The translations under genes and the position numbers were made by a program. Positions 1-9,191 of a stretch of DNA of 64,000 nt are shown piece by piece. The first letter of the stretch is position 1; every line of letters starts with the position of its first letter. The notes under the pieces are model-generated. The model ran no database searches, had not been told where the DNA came from, and worked only from the letters and a program-made list of their open reading frames with translations. Where the stretch lies: contig NZ_VFPS01000002.1 in NCBI RefSeq assembly GCF_006716815.1, positions 186,001 to 250,000 of the forward strand, written 5' to 3'. The DNA is from Microbacterium lacticum. Its GTDB lineage: Bacteria > Actinomycetota > Actinomycetes > Actinomycetales > Microbacteriaceae.

Positions 1-787
1 GGATCGCTGTGGCCGAGTATCCGGTGACTTCGCGCAGCAGCGGCTCGATGTAGGTGAACACGCCGAACATGCCGCCGAACACCAGCGCGGTGGTCAGCAG
101 CGAGGCGAGCACCTGTGGGCGGGCCAGGGCCTTGAACTGCTGGGCGACGGGCAGCTGATCCCGCTCCGGCTCCGTCTTCGGTACGAGAGCGATCAACCCG
201 GCCAGCGCGATCAGGCCGAGCGCGCTGATGATCCAGAACACCATCCGCCATCCGTACTGCTGGCCTACGAGCGCTCCGGCGGGCACGCCGAGGACGTTCG
301 CGATCGTGAGGCCGGCGAACAGAGCCGCCACGGCCGATGCCCGCTTCGAGGGGGGCACGAGGGAGGCGGCTAGCACGGCGCCGATGCCGAAGTAGCCGCC
401 GTGCGCGAGCGCGGCCACGATCCTTCCCGCGAGCATCACCTCATACGTCGGCGCCCACGCCGAGAGCAGATTCCCCACGACGAAGAACGCGAGCAGCACC
501 GCGAGCGCGTACTTCGGGGGTCGCCGCATGAGAAAAGGGGTGATGAGCAAAGCGCCGGGCACGACCGCGAGCGCATAGACGCCGACCAGATGCCCGGCCT
601 GGCTGATCGTGACACCCAGATCCGTGGCGACCTCGGTGAGGAGTCCGGCGATGACAAACTCGGTCAGCCCAATCCCGAACCCGCCGACACTCAGCGCGAA
701 CAGCGCGAGTGCCGCCTTCCGTCGCGTCAAGGCAGCCGATGGTTGGCCGACCTCAGCATCAGGTGCGGGACGGACAGTGGTCGTCAT
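1..787 (-). CDS. MFS efflux transporter, partial (C-terminus off the window)
   Basis: This is the N-terminal 262 residues of a major facilitator superfamily drug/proton antiporter of the inner membrane, AraJ/chloramphenicol-exporter-like. The ATG is at 787 and the frame stays open to base 1. After a short basic N-terminus come alternating hydrophobic segments, beginning LALFALSVGGFGIGLTEF, the typical TM1 of this subfamily. A GRIVAALAHGGYFGIG stretch follows in the TM4 area, then VLGVPAGALVGQQYGW, a motif C-like region. The family is usually about 400 residues, so roughly a third is missing beyond the edge. The substrate cannot be deduced. Confidence 0.85.
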   Translation of the reverse strand, partial: MTTTVRPAPDAEVGQPSAALTRRKAALALFALSVGGFGIGLTEFVIAGLLTEVATDLGVTISQAGHLVGVYALAVVPGALLITPFLMRRPPKYALAVLLAFFVVGNLLSAWAPTYEVMLAGRIVAALAHGGYFGIGAVLAASLVPPSKRASAVAALFAGLTIANVLGVPAGALVGQQYGWRMVFWIISALGLIALAGLIALVPKTEPERDQLPVAQQFKALARPQVLASLLTTALVFGGMFGVFTYIEPLLREVTGYSATAI

Positions 788-963
788 ACGGCGCTTCCCT
801 TCTCGAAACATCTGGCGGTACCAACCAGCAGCAGAGCTTGCGAACCGGTCATGCATCCACCCTGCTCGGGCTACAGCGGGGTAGCCAGAACCCCGAGTTG
901 CCTAGCACTGACAGGGGCAGGCTGACCGCCGCGCGAGCATCGACTGCGCGAGATCCTGACGGG

Positions 964-1440
964 ATGGATGCCGACTGGTAAGCCGGATCGCGTCGTTCTG
1001 GGAATTGGTAGACGACACCGCACCCGACACGATGCTCGACCACATGCAAGCCCTGGTCGCAGAGCGCGCCGACGACGATCCAGGCGCCCTGTACGAGTGG
1101 GCGTCCGTCCACGACTACCTCGGCAAGGAACACGAAGCTGTTTCTCTCTACCGGGCCGCCCTCGACCGCGGACTCTCCGAGCCCAGACGGGCGCAAGGAA
1201 TGATGCAGCTCGCCAACTCACTGCGGAACGCCGAAGGCCGTAGTTGATCTCCTGAGGAATCAGCCGGGCTACGAGACCACGGGCGATGCCGCGCAGACGT
1301 TTCTCGCGCTCGCGCTTCGAGACGCTGGACGGCCCGACGAGGCGTTGCGCGTAGCCCTCACGGCTCGCTCAGACTCTCCCGCTGTACTCACGCGTCATCG
1401 CGAACTCGCCACAAATAGGTCGTTCATATTGACGTATTAA
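964..1440 (+). pseudogene. Tetratricopeptide-repeat protein, frameshifted
   Basis: Three pieces in different frames together resemble a small actinobacterial TPR protein. An ATG at 964 gives MDADW and then a stop. From about 987 another frame reads IASFWELVDDTAPD, followed by a TPR-like region with ALYEWASVHDYLGKEHEAVSLYRAAL. That frame stops at 1247, while the neighbouring frame continues with VDLLRNQPGYETTGDAAQTFLALALRDAG and stops at 1440. The order and content fit one gene of about 155 codons carrying two frameshifts. Function is unknown; such repeats usually bind proteins. A sequencing error could produce the same picture. Confidence 0.55.
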
Positions 1441-1830
1441 CTCGTGGAGGAAAGCACCCCGACTTCAAGCTAGCCGCGACTGAGCCTCCCAGTCCGGTGA
1501 GCGCACCCCTCGTGACGTCCCTCGCCGGGAAGATCACCTGCCCGGTGTACGACGACCGTCATTCACAGCGCCCAGCCGGCGCGGCCCATCGCCTGATCGT
1601 CGTCGGCCAGACGTCTGTTCCGCGAGCAGACCCGCCTGAGTCAACCCCAGCCCGGAGCGCCTCATGAGCTGCCACACGTCTTTCAAGCGAGGTGCGACGA
1701 TGACGAATCGCATCAGACGCGGAATCTCGATCGCGCCTTCACGCGCGCTCGGCGGGATCTGCTGAGCGTTCGCCGGATCACCTGACCGGTAGCTCGCGAC
1801 CTGGAGTGCGCGAGCAGAAGGGAGCTTGAC
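1441..1830. other. 390-base gap without a supported gene
   Basis: I see no convincing coding sequence here. A minus-strand open frame crosses the region, but it is antisense to the gene starting at 1831 and has no recognisable motif or ribosome binding site. The last bases (GAAGGGAG) form the ribosome binding site of the next gene. Confidence 0.4.
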
Positions 1831-2532
1831 GTGCCCGAGGAGACGTTGTTGACCCTGACCGGGACGGAGCGGGTGGCCGTTGCTCACGAGCTGCGTCGCT
1901 ACGGCGAGTACCGGGAACATGAAGGCACCGAGCTGCTGGACGCCCACGTGTACGGAGAGCCGGGCGAGCCGATCCATTCGGGTTTGACGCCGGAGATCGA
2001 GAGAATGGCCGGCGCGCACTACGAGGTGATGAACGAGTGTGAAGATCTGGCCGCCGCCTTCGAGGGAGACGAGCCGATCACGCTGTCATCAGAAGCGATC
2101 GATCTCCTCGGCGAGGCGATGGACAACGCCTTCGCGGACGAGTTCCCACCCGAGGTCGCCCGCACCGCGATGTTCGCCCGGATCGCGCAACGCCGACTGT
2201 CCGGGTTCGGCGTCCTGGACCCGGACGAGGCCGGCGACTTCCTCGTCGTCCATGCCGAGACGCAATCCGCCGCAACCCCCGAGATTGCGCAGGTCGTGAG
2301 CGCGAGCGGTCTGCAACGTCTCCTCAGCGAGCACGCGCAACTCCGGGCACAGGTCGTGCAACTGAGCGAACGAGTTGACGACCTCACCGCCCAGGTCGAG
2401 GCGCAGCGCGATCAGGTCGGCGCCTCGCCGGGGCAGGGTGTGCGGCGGCGGTTGCTTCCGAATCTGTTCGCTGCATCCGCAGACGCCACCGACCAGCCGC
2501 CCGCACTTCTTGATCGCGGGCGCGGCCTGTAG
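1831..2532 (+). CDS. Hypothetical protein with C-terminal coiled coil
   Basis: A 233-residue soluble acidic protein starting at GTG 1831, with GGGAG about 7 bases upstream. I do not recognise the family. The middle is helix-rich. Around residues 165-200 the sequence reads LQRLLSEHAQLRAQVVQLSE and continues with heptad-like Leu/Val spacing, which predicts a coiled coil. The C-terminal 30 residues are basic and then low complexity. There are no membrane segments and no signal peptide. It stands alone between a decayed TPR gene and a small gene on the other strand. Confidence 0.6.
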   Translation: MPEETLLTLTGTERVAVAHELRRYGEYREHEGTELLDAHVYGEPGEPIHSGLTPEIERMAGAHYEVMNECEDLAAAFEGDEPITLSSEAIDLLGEAMDNAFADEFPPEVARTAMFARIAQRRLSGFGVLDPDEAGDFLVVHAETQSAATPEIAQVVSASGLQRLLSEHAQLRAQVVQLSERVDDLTAQVEAQRDQVGASPGQGVRRRLLPNLFAASADATDQPPALLDRGRGL

Positions 2533-2610
2533 ACGAGGCCGGTCGGACGCGGGAAGGCACCACGATCGTATGATCCTGGTGCCTTCTGATTGGGTGGCGT
2601 CAGCGCCGCA

Positions 2611-2805
2611 TCATGGCAGTTCTCGACTGGAGAGGATCTGGCGGTACGCTTCGGTGTTCTCGTCGCCGTAGTCGATCACATCCTCGAACGACATGGTGCT
2701 GCGCACATGCCGGACCGCCTCGGTCTGACTCATGGGGCCTTCGTCGCCCCAGCCGTTCTCGTTCTGGTCCACCGTGACGATCTCAGCGGCCTTCTTAAAG
2801 TCCAT
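2611..2805 (-). CDS. Small hypothetical protein (64 aa)
   Basis: A 64-residue acidic protein beginning MDFKKAAEIVTVDQNENGWG. A very strong ribosome binding site (AGGAGGAGAAGG) lies directly upstream of the ATG at 2805, which is the main reason to call it real. There is no signal peptide or membrane segment. The composition is rich in Asp, Glu and Ser with helical stretches. Family and function are unknown. Confidence 0.6.
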   Translation of the reverse strand: MDFKKAAEIVTVDQNENGWGDEGPMSQTEAVRHVRSTMSFEDVIDYGDENTEAYRQILSSRELP

Positions 2806-2912
2806 CCTTCTCCTCCTGTTCCTGCTGAGGCAGACATCTTCTGAACCGCAGCGTCACCAACCGGGTGCACTACGGGAGCCCGGCAGTCCGCCGCGAGGGC
2901 GGTGAAACACTC

Positions 2913-3839
2913 TCAGACAGGATGCTGGTTCTCGGTCACCCGCATGGCTCGGTAACGGCTCGGAGTCAGCCCGGTCGCCTGTTGGAATGCTGAGGTGGCA
3001 CGGTTGCGCGAGTGCCAGCCGACCCGGCGGCCGACCTGCTCGATCGTGAGGTCAGTCTCCCGGAGCAGACGCGCCATCTCCTCGACCCGCAGCATCGTCA
3101 AGTACGCCAATGGGGTCTTGCCGTAGGCGTCTGTGAACACCCGGCCGAGCTGTTTCGAGGACAGATGCACCATCCCCGCCAGCTCGTCCAGCGTCCACGG
3201 CTCGGCGATCGCAGCGCTGAGCGCTTCACGCACCTCGGCCGCTTCCGCCCGTGTCGGGGCGAACCGCCGAACCCGCGGATGCACCGGAACGCTCTTCGCC
3301 CGCTGCGAGGATGAGATGCGACGATCGGTGACTCGGATGTGCGGAGCGATTTGGTCCATGACCGCGAACCAGAGGGCTTGCATCCGATGGAACCGTGCCT
3401 CCTCATCGTGGAGGCTGAGTGCGACCAGCTCATCGAGCCATGGCATGAGCAGCCCGGCTTGATGCTCGCCGAGGCGGATGATCTGGGCGGGCTCGGTGAA
3501 GGTCTCCTTGACGAACACCGGCGCATCAAGCCGGTCATGCAGGATGCCGGCGTACTGCCAAAAGGCCTGGTCGATCACGTAGTCGGTATCGGCATAGATC
3601 GTCGTGACCGTGATGTGCCCCTCGGGCTCGGAACCGCACAATACGTTCGGGCCGAGCAAGATCACATCCCCCGGCCGGACGGGCTTCTGTCCGAACTCGC
3701 TGAACAGGATCGCCGACCCATCACGGACGACGATGACCTTCACACAGTCGTATGCGAGCGGCCCGACGGGCCGGTGCACTGTCTGTGTCCGCGCCAGCAG
3801 GACTTGATAGTCCTGCAATGCCCGCCGCGCCATGGCCAC
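2913..3839 (-). CDS. AraC-family transcriptional regulator
   Basis: A 308-residue regulator. Residues 1-150 look like an AraC-type cupin ligand-binding domain (RPGDVILLGPNVLCGSEPEG is typical of its beta barrel). Residues 205-300 carry the two helix-turn-helix motifs: WTLDELAGMVHLSSKQLGRVF and, near the end, a region with IEQVGRRVGW and FQQATGLTPSRYR. It should bind DNA as a dimer in response to a small molecule; the ligand is unknown. GTG 3839 and ATG 3833 are both possible starts and neither has a strong ribosome binding site. Its target may be an interrupted neighbour, but no operator is visible. Confidence 0.9.
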   Translation of the reverse strand: MAMARRALQDYQVLLARTQTVHRPVGPLAYDCVKVIVVRDGSAILFSEFGQKPVRPGDVILLGPNVLCGSEPEGHITVTTIYADTDYVIDQAFWQYAGILHDRLDAPVFVKETFTEPAQIIRLGEHQAGLLMPWLDELVALSLHDEEARFHRMQALWFAVMDQIAPHIRVTDRRISSSQRAKSVPVHPRVRRFAPTRAEAAEVREALSAAIAEPWTLDELAGMVHLSSKQLGRVFTDAYGKTPLAYLTMLRVEEMARLLRETDLTIEQVGRRVGWHSRNRATSAFQQATGLTPSRYRAMRVTENQHPV

Positions 3840-3883
3840 TCACTACCGGACTCGGCGATACCCGGTGCGGGTGGATGACGGAC

Positions 3884-4055
3884 TCATCCCATGATCCGTG
3901 TGTCCAACGGCGGGAACGCGGAGAAGTAGGTGATTTCGACCAGTGCGAACCCAGCGACTGCCCCGCCGGTGCTGCCACAGATGAGGAGCGCAAACTCTGT
4001 TCCCGTGAGTGTGACGGTGACCGCTCGTGTGAGTCCGCGCTCGGCGATCCTGCCG
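3884..4055 (-). pseudogene. Remnant of a hydrophobic protein downstream of the broken MFS gene
   Basis: An open frame enters from the IS481 insertion at 4056 and ends at TGA 3884. It encodes a hydrophobic tail containing ALLICGSTGGAVAGFALVEI. With both neighbouring insertions removed it would lie immediately after the MFS stop codon. It has no start codon of its own. I cannot assign a family; it may be the decayed end of a membrane-protein gene. Confidence 0.3.
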
Positions 4056-4056
4056 C

Positions 4057-5058
4057 CTAGCTGTACTTCCCCGTGAGGTTGTGAACGCGGGCTGAGGGGG
4101 TCTGGCCGCCGATCCCGGTGTGGGGTCTGTGGTGATTGTAGTGATGCAGCCAGGTCTCGTAGGCCGCGGCTCGCTCTGCTTCGCTGGCGTAGGGCTTGGC
4201 GTAGGCCCATTCGGCGGCGAGGGTGCGGTTGAAGCGTTCGACCTTTCCGTTGGTCTGTGGCCGATACGGCTTTGTCCACTTGTGCTTCACGCCGTCGCCG
4301 AGCGCGTCCGCGAACGCGTGTGACCGGTAGCACGCGCCGTTGTCTGTCATCACGGCGGTGACCGTGACTCCGAGGCTCGCGAAGAACGCGTTCGCGCGGG
4401 TCCAGAACCCTGCCGCGGTCTCCTTGCGTTCGTCGTCGAGGATCTCCGAGTACGCGACTCTCGAGTTGTCGTCGACGGCGTGGTGCAGATACCGGTAGCC
4501 GCGGGAGCCGGCCGCTCCTGCCCGTGCGGCCTTGTCACGGACGGATGCCGCGGCACGGTCCTGCGCCGATCCGCGGCCGAAGGCGCGCCAGCCGCCGCCA
4601 TCAGGGATCCGGCCCTGCTTCTTGATGTCGACGTGGATCAGCTGGCCCGGTCTTGCGACCTCGTACCGCTTCGGCGTCGGCTTTCGGACTGGCAGCCCGG
4701 TGGCCTGATCGATGTTCACGAGCTTCGGCATCCCATACCTGGCCAGCACCCGGCCGACCGTCGAGCGGGCAAGGCCCAGGTGATACGCGATCCGGTGCGG
4801 ACCCCACCGGCGGGTGAACCGCAACGACACGATCCTCCGCTCCGTCTTCCGCGGGAGCCGGTTCGGCGAGGTCTGCGGCCTCGAGCTGCGGTCCGTCAAC
4901 GGCAGCCCGGCCCGATACCGGTCGACCCACCGTTTCGCCGTCGCGGGCGAGCACTGGAACCGTTCCGCTGCCCGCCGCAACGACCAGCCCCGATCCACGA
5001 CGAGGACAGCAAGACGACGACGCCCTTCCGGCGTCAAAGGCGCGTTAGCGTGAGACAC
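4057..5058 (-). CDS. IS481-family transposase (type A)
   Basis: A DDE transposase of 333 residues. The N-terminus carries helix-turn-helix DNA-binding segments (VSHANAPLTPEGRRR, then a homeodomain-like region with RRAAERFQCSPATAKRW). An rve integrase core follows, with acidic residues in VDDNSRVAYSEI, VMTDNGACYRS and TNGKVERFNRTL. The start is GTG 5058, five bases after GGAGG; an upstream ATG at 5097 lacks a ribosome binding site. The stop codon TAG lies outside the element, in the flanking CTAG target duplication. Confidence 0.92.
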   Translation of the reverse strand: MSHANAPLTPEGRRRLAVLVVDRGWSLRRAAERFQCSPATAKRWVDRYRAGLPLTDRSSRPQTSPNRLPRKTERRIVSLRFTRRWGPHRIAYHLGLARSTVGRVLARYGMPKLVNIDQATGLPVRKPTPKRYEVARPGQLIHVDIKKQGRIPDGGGWRAFGRGSAQDRAAASVRDKAARAGAAGSRGYRYLHHAVDDNSRVAYSEILDDERKETAAGFWTRANAFFASLGVTVTAVMTDNGACYRSHAFADALGDGVKHKWTKPYRPQTNGKVERFNRTLAAEWAYAKPYASEAERAAAYETWLHHYNHHRPHTGIGGQTPSARVHNLTGKYS

Positions 5059-5154
5059 GATGACCTCCGTGGTCAGGATGCGAGTGTGGTAACCCACATC
5101 CTGCCCGGAGGTCTTCGCCTACCTCACCCGTTCACAACCTCCCGAGGAAGTACA
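4062..5154 (-). mobile_element. IS481-family insertion sequence, type A copy 1 (1093 bp)
   Basis: The terminal inverted repeats begin TGTACTTCC and continue GAGGTTGTGAAC at both ends with a few mismatches. The element is flanked by perfect 6-bp target duplications CCTAGC (4056-4061 and 5155-5160). The right duplication also serves as the left duplication of the next element, so types A and B are inserted in tandem. A second copy of type A lies at 35340-36432. Confidence 0.93.
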
Positions 5155-5160
5155 CCTAGC

Positions 5161-6224
5161 TGTACTGACCCAGATCGTTGTTGACGTAGGAGAGACCTCC
5201 GGGGTCGAGTTGGAGCTGTCTAAGTTCTTCAGCTCAAACGCACGGAGGTCTCTCTTGTCTCACGCTAATGCCCGGCTGACTCCGGCCGGCCGGTTGATCA
5301 TGGTTCAGCGCATCCAGTCGGGGCGTGCGGTCGCGCATGTTGCCGCGGAAATGGGGATCTCCCGCACGACCGCGTGGCGGTGGTGGCGCAGGTTCCGGGA
5401 GTGCGGCCCGGCGGGCCTGATCGATCGTTCCAGCGTCGCCCGCTCCCACCCTCGCCAGACCAAAGCGTGCGTGGAGGCGAGGGTGCGGATCATGCGGCAC
5501 CTCACTCGGCGTGGGCCGGTGTTCATCGCTGACAAGCTCGGCTTGCAGGCCTCAACGGTCGGTAGGGTGTTGCGCCGCCACCACGTGCCGTTGCTGCGGG
5601 AGCTGGACCCGGTCACGGGGTCCGTGATCCGCGCGACCCGCCGATCCGCGCAGCGTTACGAGCATGATCATCCCGGGTCCCTGATCCACGTTGATGTGAA
5701 GAAACTCGGCCGTATCCCCGACGGCGGCGGATGGCGTCTGCATGGCCGCGGGCAACGTCCTGCGCGCAAGCGGGGCCTGGGTTACGACTACGTGCACACC
5801 GTCATCGACGACCATTCCCGAGTTGCTTACGCGGAGATCCACGACGACGAGAAAGGCACCACCGCGGCGGGCGTCCTCGACCGCGCGATCGCGTTCTACG
5901 CGCGCCTCGGCGTCACAGTCGAACGCGTCATCAGCGACAACGCGTTCGCTTACCGCCACTCGGCCGCGTTCAAGGCCGTGGTCGACGCGCACGGCATCCG
6001 ACAGCGGTTCATCAAACCGCACTGCCCCTGGACCAACGGGAAAGTCGAACGCCTCAACCGCACCCTCGCCACCGAGTGGGCCTACGCCCGCCCCTGGAGC
6101 TCGAACGACGACCGAAAAGCAGGGTTGACGACCTGGCTCGACTACTACAACCTAGACAGGCACCACCTCGGCATCGGAGGCAAAACCCCCATCGACCGAA
6201 TCAACAACGGTCGAGGTCAGTACA
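5161..6224 (+). mobile_element. IS481-family insertion sequence, type B copy 1 (1064 bp)
   Basis: The inverted repeats are TGTACTGACC(C/T)(A/C)GA(T/C)CGTTGTTGA at the left and their complement at the right. The flanking duplications are CCTAGC (5155-5160 and 6225-6230). It is inserted head to tail against type A, sharing one duplication, and abuts the stop codon of the MFS gene at 6226. Two further copies lie at 23786-24849 and 36478-37541. Confidence 0.93.
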
Positions 6225-6229
6225 CCTAG
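5255..6229 (+). CDS. IS481-family transposase (type B)
   Basis: A 324-residue DDE transposase. The start is taken as TTG 5255 because GGAGG lies six bases upstream and the protein then begins (M)SHANARLTPAGR as in its relatives. Helix-turn-helix regions lie near residues 15-75 (HVAAEMGISRTTAWRWWRRF). The catalytic core has acidic residues in IDDHSRVAYAEI, VISDNAFAYRH and TNGKVERLNRTL. The stop TAG (6227-6229) lies in the target duplication after the element's end at 6224. Confidence 0.92.
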   Translation: MSHANARLTPAGRLIMVQRIQSGRAVAHVAAEMGISRTTAWRWWRRFRECGPAGLIDRSSVARSHPRQTKACVEARVRIMRHLTRRGPVFIADKLGLQASTVGRVLRRHHVPLLRELDPVTGSVIRATRRSAQRYEHDHPGSLIHVDVKKLGRIPDGGGWRLHGRGQRPARKRGLGYDYVHTVIDDHSRVAYAEIHDDEKGTTAAGVLDRAIAFYARLGVTVERVISDNAFAYRHSAAFKAVVDAHGIRQRFIKPHCPWTNGKVERLNRTLATEWAYARPWSSNDDRKAGLTTWLDYYNLDRHHLGIGGKTPIDRINNGRGQYT

Positions 6230-7262
6230 CCCCGGGTCGCAACAACTTCTCGCGTCTCGTGCTGGGACTGGCGTGCCTGGAGAGCGAGGTCCCATCCCCA
6301 GAGCAGCAGGGCAAGGGTGGCGATGACGGCACCGACGGCAGGGATGGCCGGATAGCCGTGGCCGCCGGTGAGAAGGAGGCCTCCGATCCAGGGGCCGAGG
6401 GTGATCCCGACGTTGAACGCCGAGATGTTCCCCGACACCGCGAGCGTGGGAGCGCCGGGGGCGATGGCCATGAAACGGGAGTTCAGCGCCGGGTTGGTGC
6501 TGAACCCGAGCAGGCCGAGCGCGACGACGAGCACGACGGTCGCGCCCGCGTGGTGCGCGGTGAGAGCGAGCAGCAGCGATGAGACCAGGAGCCCCGTGAA
6601 GCCGACGCCCAGAACTCCCCGGGGGAAGCGGTCGGCCGCCTTCCCACCCACCGCGATGCCGATGAGGGCACCGAGCCCGTAGCCGAAGAGCACCGCCGGC
6701 ACCCAGGCGGAGTCGAGGCCGGTGGTCTCGATCAGCATGGCTGCGAGGTAGGAGAAGGTGCCCAGCAGCGCGGTGGTCGCTACCGCGGTCATCGCGTAGG
6801 ACAGCCACAGCCTGGGCGGCCTGAGCCCGCGCAGCTCCTCGCGCCAGCTCGCCGGGTTCTCCGGTCGCAGGGCGGGCACGGAGGCGACGAGGGCGACGGC
6901 GGCGATGGTCGAGAGGACCGCGACCGTCCAGAACGCCCCGCGCCAGCCCATGTGCTGCCCGATCCAGGTGCCGGCCGGCAGACCGATCACGGTCGCCACC
7001 GTGAGCCCTCCTGCCACGACGCTCATCGCCCGACCTCGGCGTTCGGGCCCGACCAGCGCCATCGCCGCGCTGCCGCCGACCGCCCAGAATCCGGCGTAGG
7101 CGAACGCACCGACGAAGCGCATCGCGAACAGCAGCCCGTAGCTGTCGGTCAGGGCGCTGACGACATGGCTGAGGACGAAAATCGCCATGAACACCAGCAG
7201 CGCGAGGCGGCGCGGCCAGCGCAGGGTCAGCACCGCCAGGATCGGCGCGCCGACGAGCATGC

Positions 7263-8237
7263 CTAGCTGTTCTTCCCACTGACGTTGTGGACGCGGTCGA
7301 TGGGTGCTCGGCCTCCGATGCCGGTGTGGGGTCGATGGTGATTGTAGTGGTGCAGCCAGGCGTCGTAGCTGGCGGCTCGCTGCTGGTCTGAGTCGTAGTG
7401 GCGGGCGTAGGCCCATTCGTCGGCGAGGGTGCGGTGGAATCGCTCGATCTTCCCGTTGGTCTGCGGCCGATAGGGCCGCGTGTATTTGTGCTTCACGTTC
7501 TCGCCGAGCGCCTCGTTGAACACCTTGGACCGGTAGCAGGAGCCGTTATCGGTCATCACCCGCTGCACGGTGATGCCGTGCCCGGCGAAGAACGCGCTGG
7601 CGCGCTGCCAGAACCCGCCGGCGGTGTCCTTGCGTTCGTCGGGGAGGATCTCGGAGTAGACCAGTCGGGCGTGGTCGTCGATCGCGGAATGCAGATACGA
7701 GTAGCCGACCCCGGAGCGGCGTTTGCGGCCCGTGGCACGTCCCAGCGTGCGCCAGCCGCCACCGTCAGGGATCCGGCCGAGCTTCTTCACGTCCACGTGC
7801 ACCAGCTCGCCCGGCGCCTGTCGCTCGTACCGGACCGGCTTCGGCTTGCGCACCCGAACACCGGTGTTCTTGTCGACCTGCCCCAGCAGCGGCACCCGGT
7901 ACCGCTTCAGCACCTTCGAGACCGTGGATTGCGGCAGCAGCAGGTGGTACGCGATCCGATGCGGGCCCCAACGTCGGGTCACCCGCAACCCGATGATCCG
8001 CCGCTCCATACGCTGCGGCGTCCGCGATGGCGAGCTCGCCGGCCGTGAGGAGCGATCCTGCATCGCCGCGCGTCCGCCGGCACGATACCGGGCGACCCAC
8101 TTGGAGACCGTGCCACGGGCGACCTGGAACCGCTCCGCGACACGAGCCTGCGTCCAGCCGTCCTCGATCACCAGCCGAGCGATCTTGATCCGCCCATCGA
8201 CGGTGAGCGCGGCGCGAGCGTGGGTAACGTATGACAC
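7263..8237 (-). CDS. IS481-family transposase (type C)
   Basis: A 324-residue DDE transposase. The start is GTG 8237, five bases after GGAGG, giving (M)SYVTHARAALTVDGR. A helix-turn-helix follows (ARVAERFQVARGTVSKWVAR), then a catalytic core with acidic residues in IDDHARLVYSEI, VMTDNGSCYRS and TNGKIERFHRTL. The TAG stop is again in the flanking CTAG of the target, just outside the terminal repeat. It resembles type A more than type B. Confidence 0.92.
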   Translation of the reverse strand: MSYVTHARAALTVDGRIKIARLVIEDGWTQARVAERFQVARGTVSKWVARYRAGGRAAMQDRSSRPASSPSRTPQRMERRIIGLRVTRRWGPHRIAYHLLLPQSTVSKVLKRYRVPLLGQVDKNTGVRVRKPKPVRYERQAPGELVHVDVKKLGRIPDGGGWRTLGRATGRKRRSGVGYSYLHSAIDDHARLVYSEILPDERKDTAGGFWQRASAFFAGHGITVQRVMTDNGSCYRSKVFNEALGENVKHKYTRPYRPQTNGKIERFHRTLADEWAYARHYDSDQQRAASYDAWLHHYNHHRPHTGIGGRAPIDRVHNVSGKNS

Positions 8238-8341
8238 GAGGACCTCCGTGGATCGAGTGAGTGTGGTAACCCACATCGATACCGGAGGTCCTCACCTCAT
8301 CCCGTCACGCCACGCTGCTCACAACCACCGTGGGAAGAACA
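7268..8341 (-). mobile_element. IS481-family insertion sequence, type C (1074 bp)
   Basis: The termini are TGTTCTTCCCAC and its complement GTGGGAAGAACA. Perfect duplications CCTAGC flank it at 7262-7267 and 8342-8347. It occurs once in this window and interrupts an MFS exporter gene. Confidence 0.93.
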
Positions 8342-8591
8342 CCTAGCGCGAACGCGCTGATGAGCCAGCCGGCCTGCGGGATCGTCACCTCCAGGTCCGC
8401 GGCCATCTCCGGGAGCATCCCGGCCAGCATGAGCTCGCTGGTGCCTTGCGCGAAGATCCCGAAGCCGATGCCCCAGACTGCCAGCGGCAGCCCGTCCCGT
8501 CTTGCTGTCATACCTCACTCCTTTTTGTAGCGGGCGCTAGTAAATACTGGGAGCCTAGCAGATGTGTAGCGTTCGGTATAAAATGAGTGCC

Positions 8592-9191
8592 ATGGCTGCC
8601 ACCACGACACCGACGCGAGGGCGTCCGCGAGGCTTCGACCGCGACGCGGCGCTGGACCAGGCGATCCGACTGTTCTGGCGCAAGGGGTACGAGGCGACAT
8701 CGGTGCGCGACCTGAGCGAAGCGCTCGGCATCGGGCAGCCCAGCCTCTACAACGCGTTCGGCGGCAAACGCGCGCTCTTCGAGGAGGCCGTGGGCGTGTA
8801 CGACCAGGAGTACGGGGGCTTCATCGATGCTGCGCTGGACGAGGAGCCCACGGCGGCGCAGGCGATGCGACGCATCCTCGCCGAGGCCCCGCGGCGGTAC
8901 ACGCGGCGCGGACTGCCGCGCGGCTGCCTCATGGCCGCCGGCGATCAGGGAACCGACGACGACCACATCCGCACCACGCTGTCCCGGCTGCGTGAGCAGA
9001 AAACCCACGAACTCCGACACAGGGTCGAGACGGACATCGCTGCCAGCCTGCTGCCCCAGAGCACGGACGCACCCGGGCTGGCCGGCTACGTCATGACTGT
9101 CCTAAGCGGACTAGTGCAACGAGCGCGCGACGGCGCGCCCCGGCGCGAGCTGGAGAACATCGCCAGCATCTCGGCCACAGCACTTCCGTGA
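8592..9191 (+). CDS. TetR-family transcriptional regulator
   Basis: A 199-residue repressor. The N-terminal helix-turn-helix is [20 protein letters not shown], with the usual FWRKGYEAT lead-in. The C-terminal domain contains RGCLMAAGD, as in the AcrR/YxaF-like group. It is divergent from the broken MFS gene and so probably controlled it. A TATAAA hexamer at 8577-8582 sits about nine bases before the ATG at 8592, suggesting a leaderless transcript. An in-frame ATG at 8583 and an earlier start at 8562 are possible but less likely. Confidence 0.88.
   Translation: MAATTTPTRGRPRGFDRDAALDQAIRLFWRKGYEATSVRDLSEALGIGQPSLYNAFGGKRALFEEAVGVYDQEYGGFIDAALDEEPTAAQAMRRILAEAPRRYTRRGLPRGCLMAAGDQGTDDDHIRTTLSRLREQKTHELRHRVETDIAASLLPQSTDAPGLAGYVMTVLSGLVQRARDGAPRRELENIASISATALP

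Larger units (their letters stand above)
6226..8511 (-). pseudogene. MFS drug exporter interrupted by an IS481 element
   Basis: The N-terminal part (8511-8342) has a strong AAGGAG site and reads MTARRDGLPLAVWGIG, ending SAFALG at the insertion. The rest (7267-6226) continues MLVGAPILAVLTLRWPRRLA and ends EVVATRG. Removing the 1074-bp element and one CCTAGC copy joins the halves in frame as SAFALG-MLVGAP, giving about 400 residues with twelve membrane segments. It is a chloramphenicol-exporter-like MFS protein (DHA1). It is divergent from the TetR gene at 8592, its likely repressor. As it stands, translation runs into the element, so the transporter should be inactive. Confidence 0.9.

Noticed and set aside
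1534..2019. A 161-codon minus-strand frame
   Set aside because: It overlaps the 5' part of the better supported gene at 1831-2532, and has no ribosome binding site or known motif.
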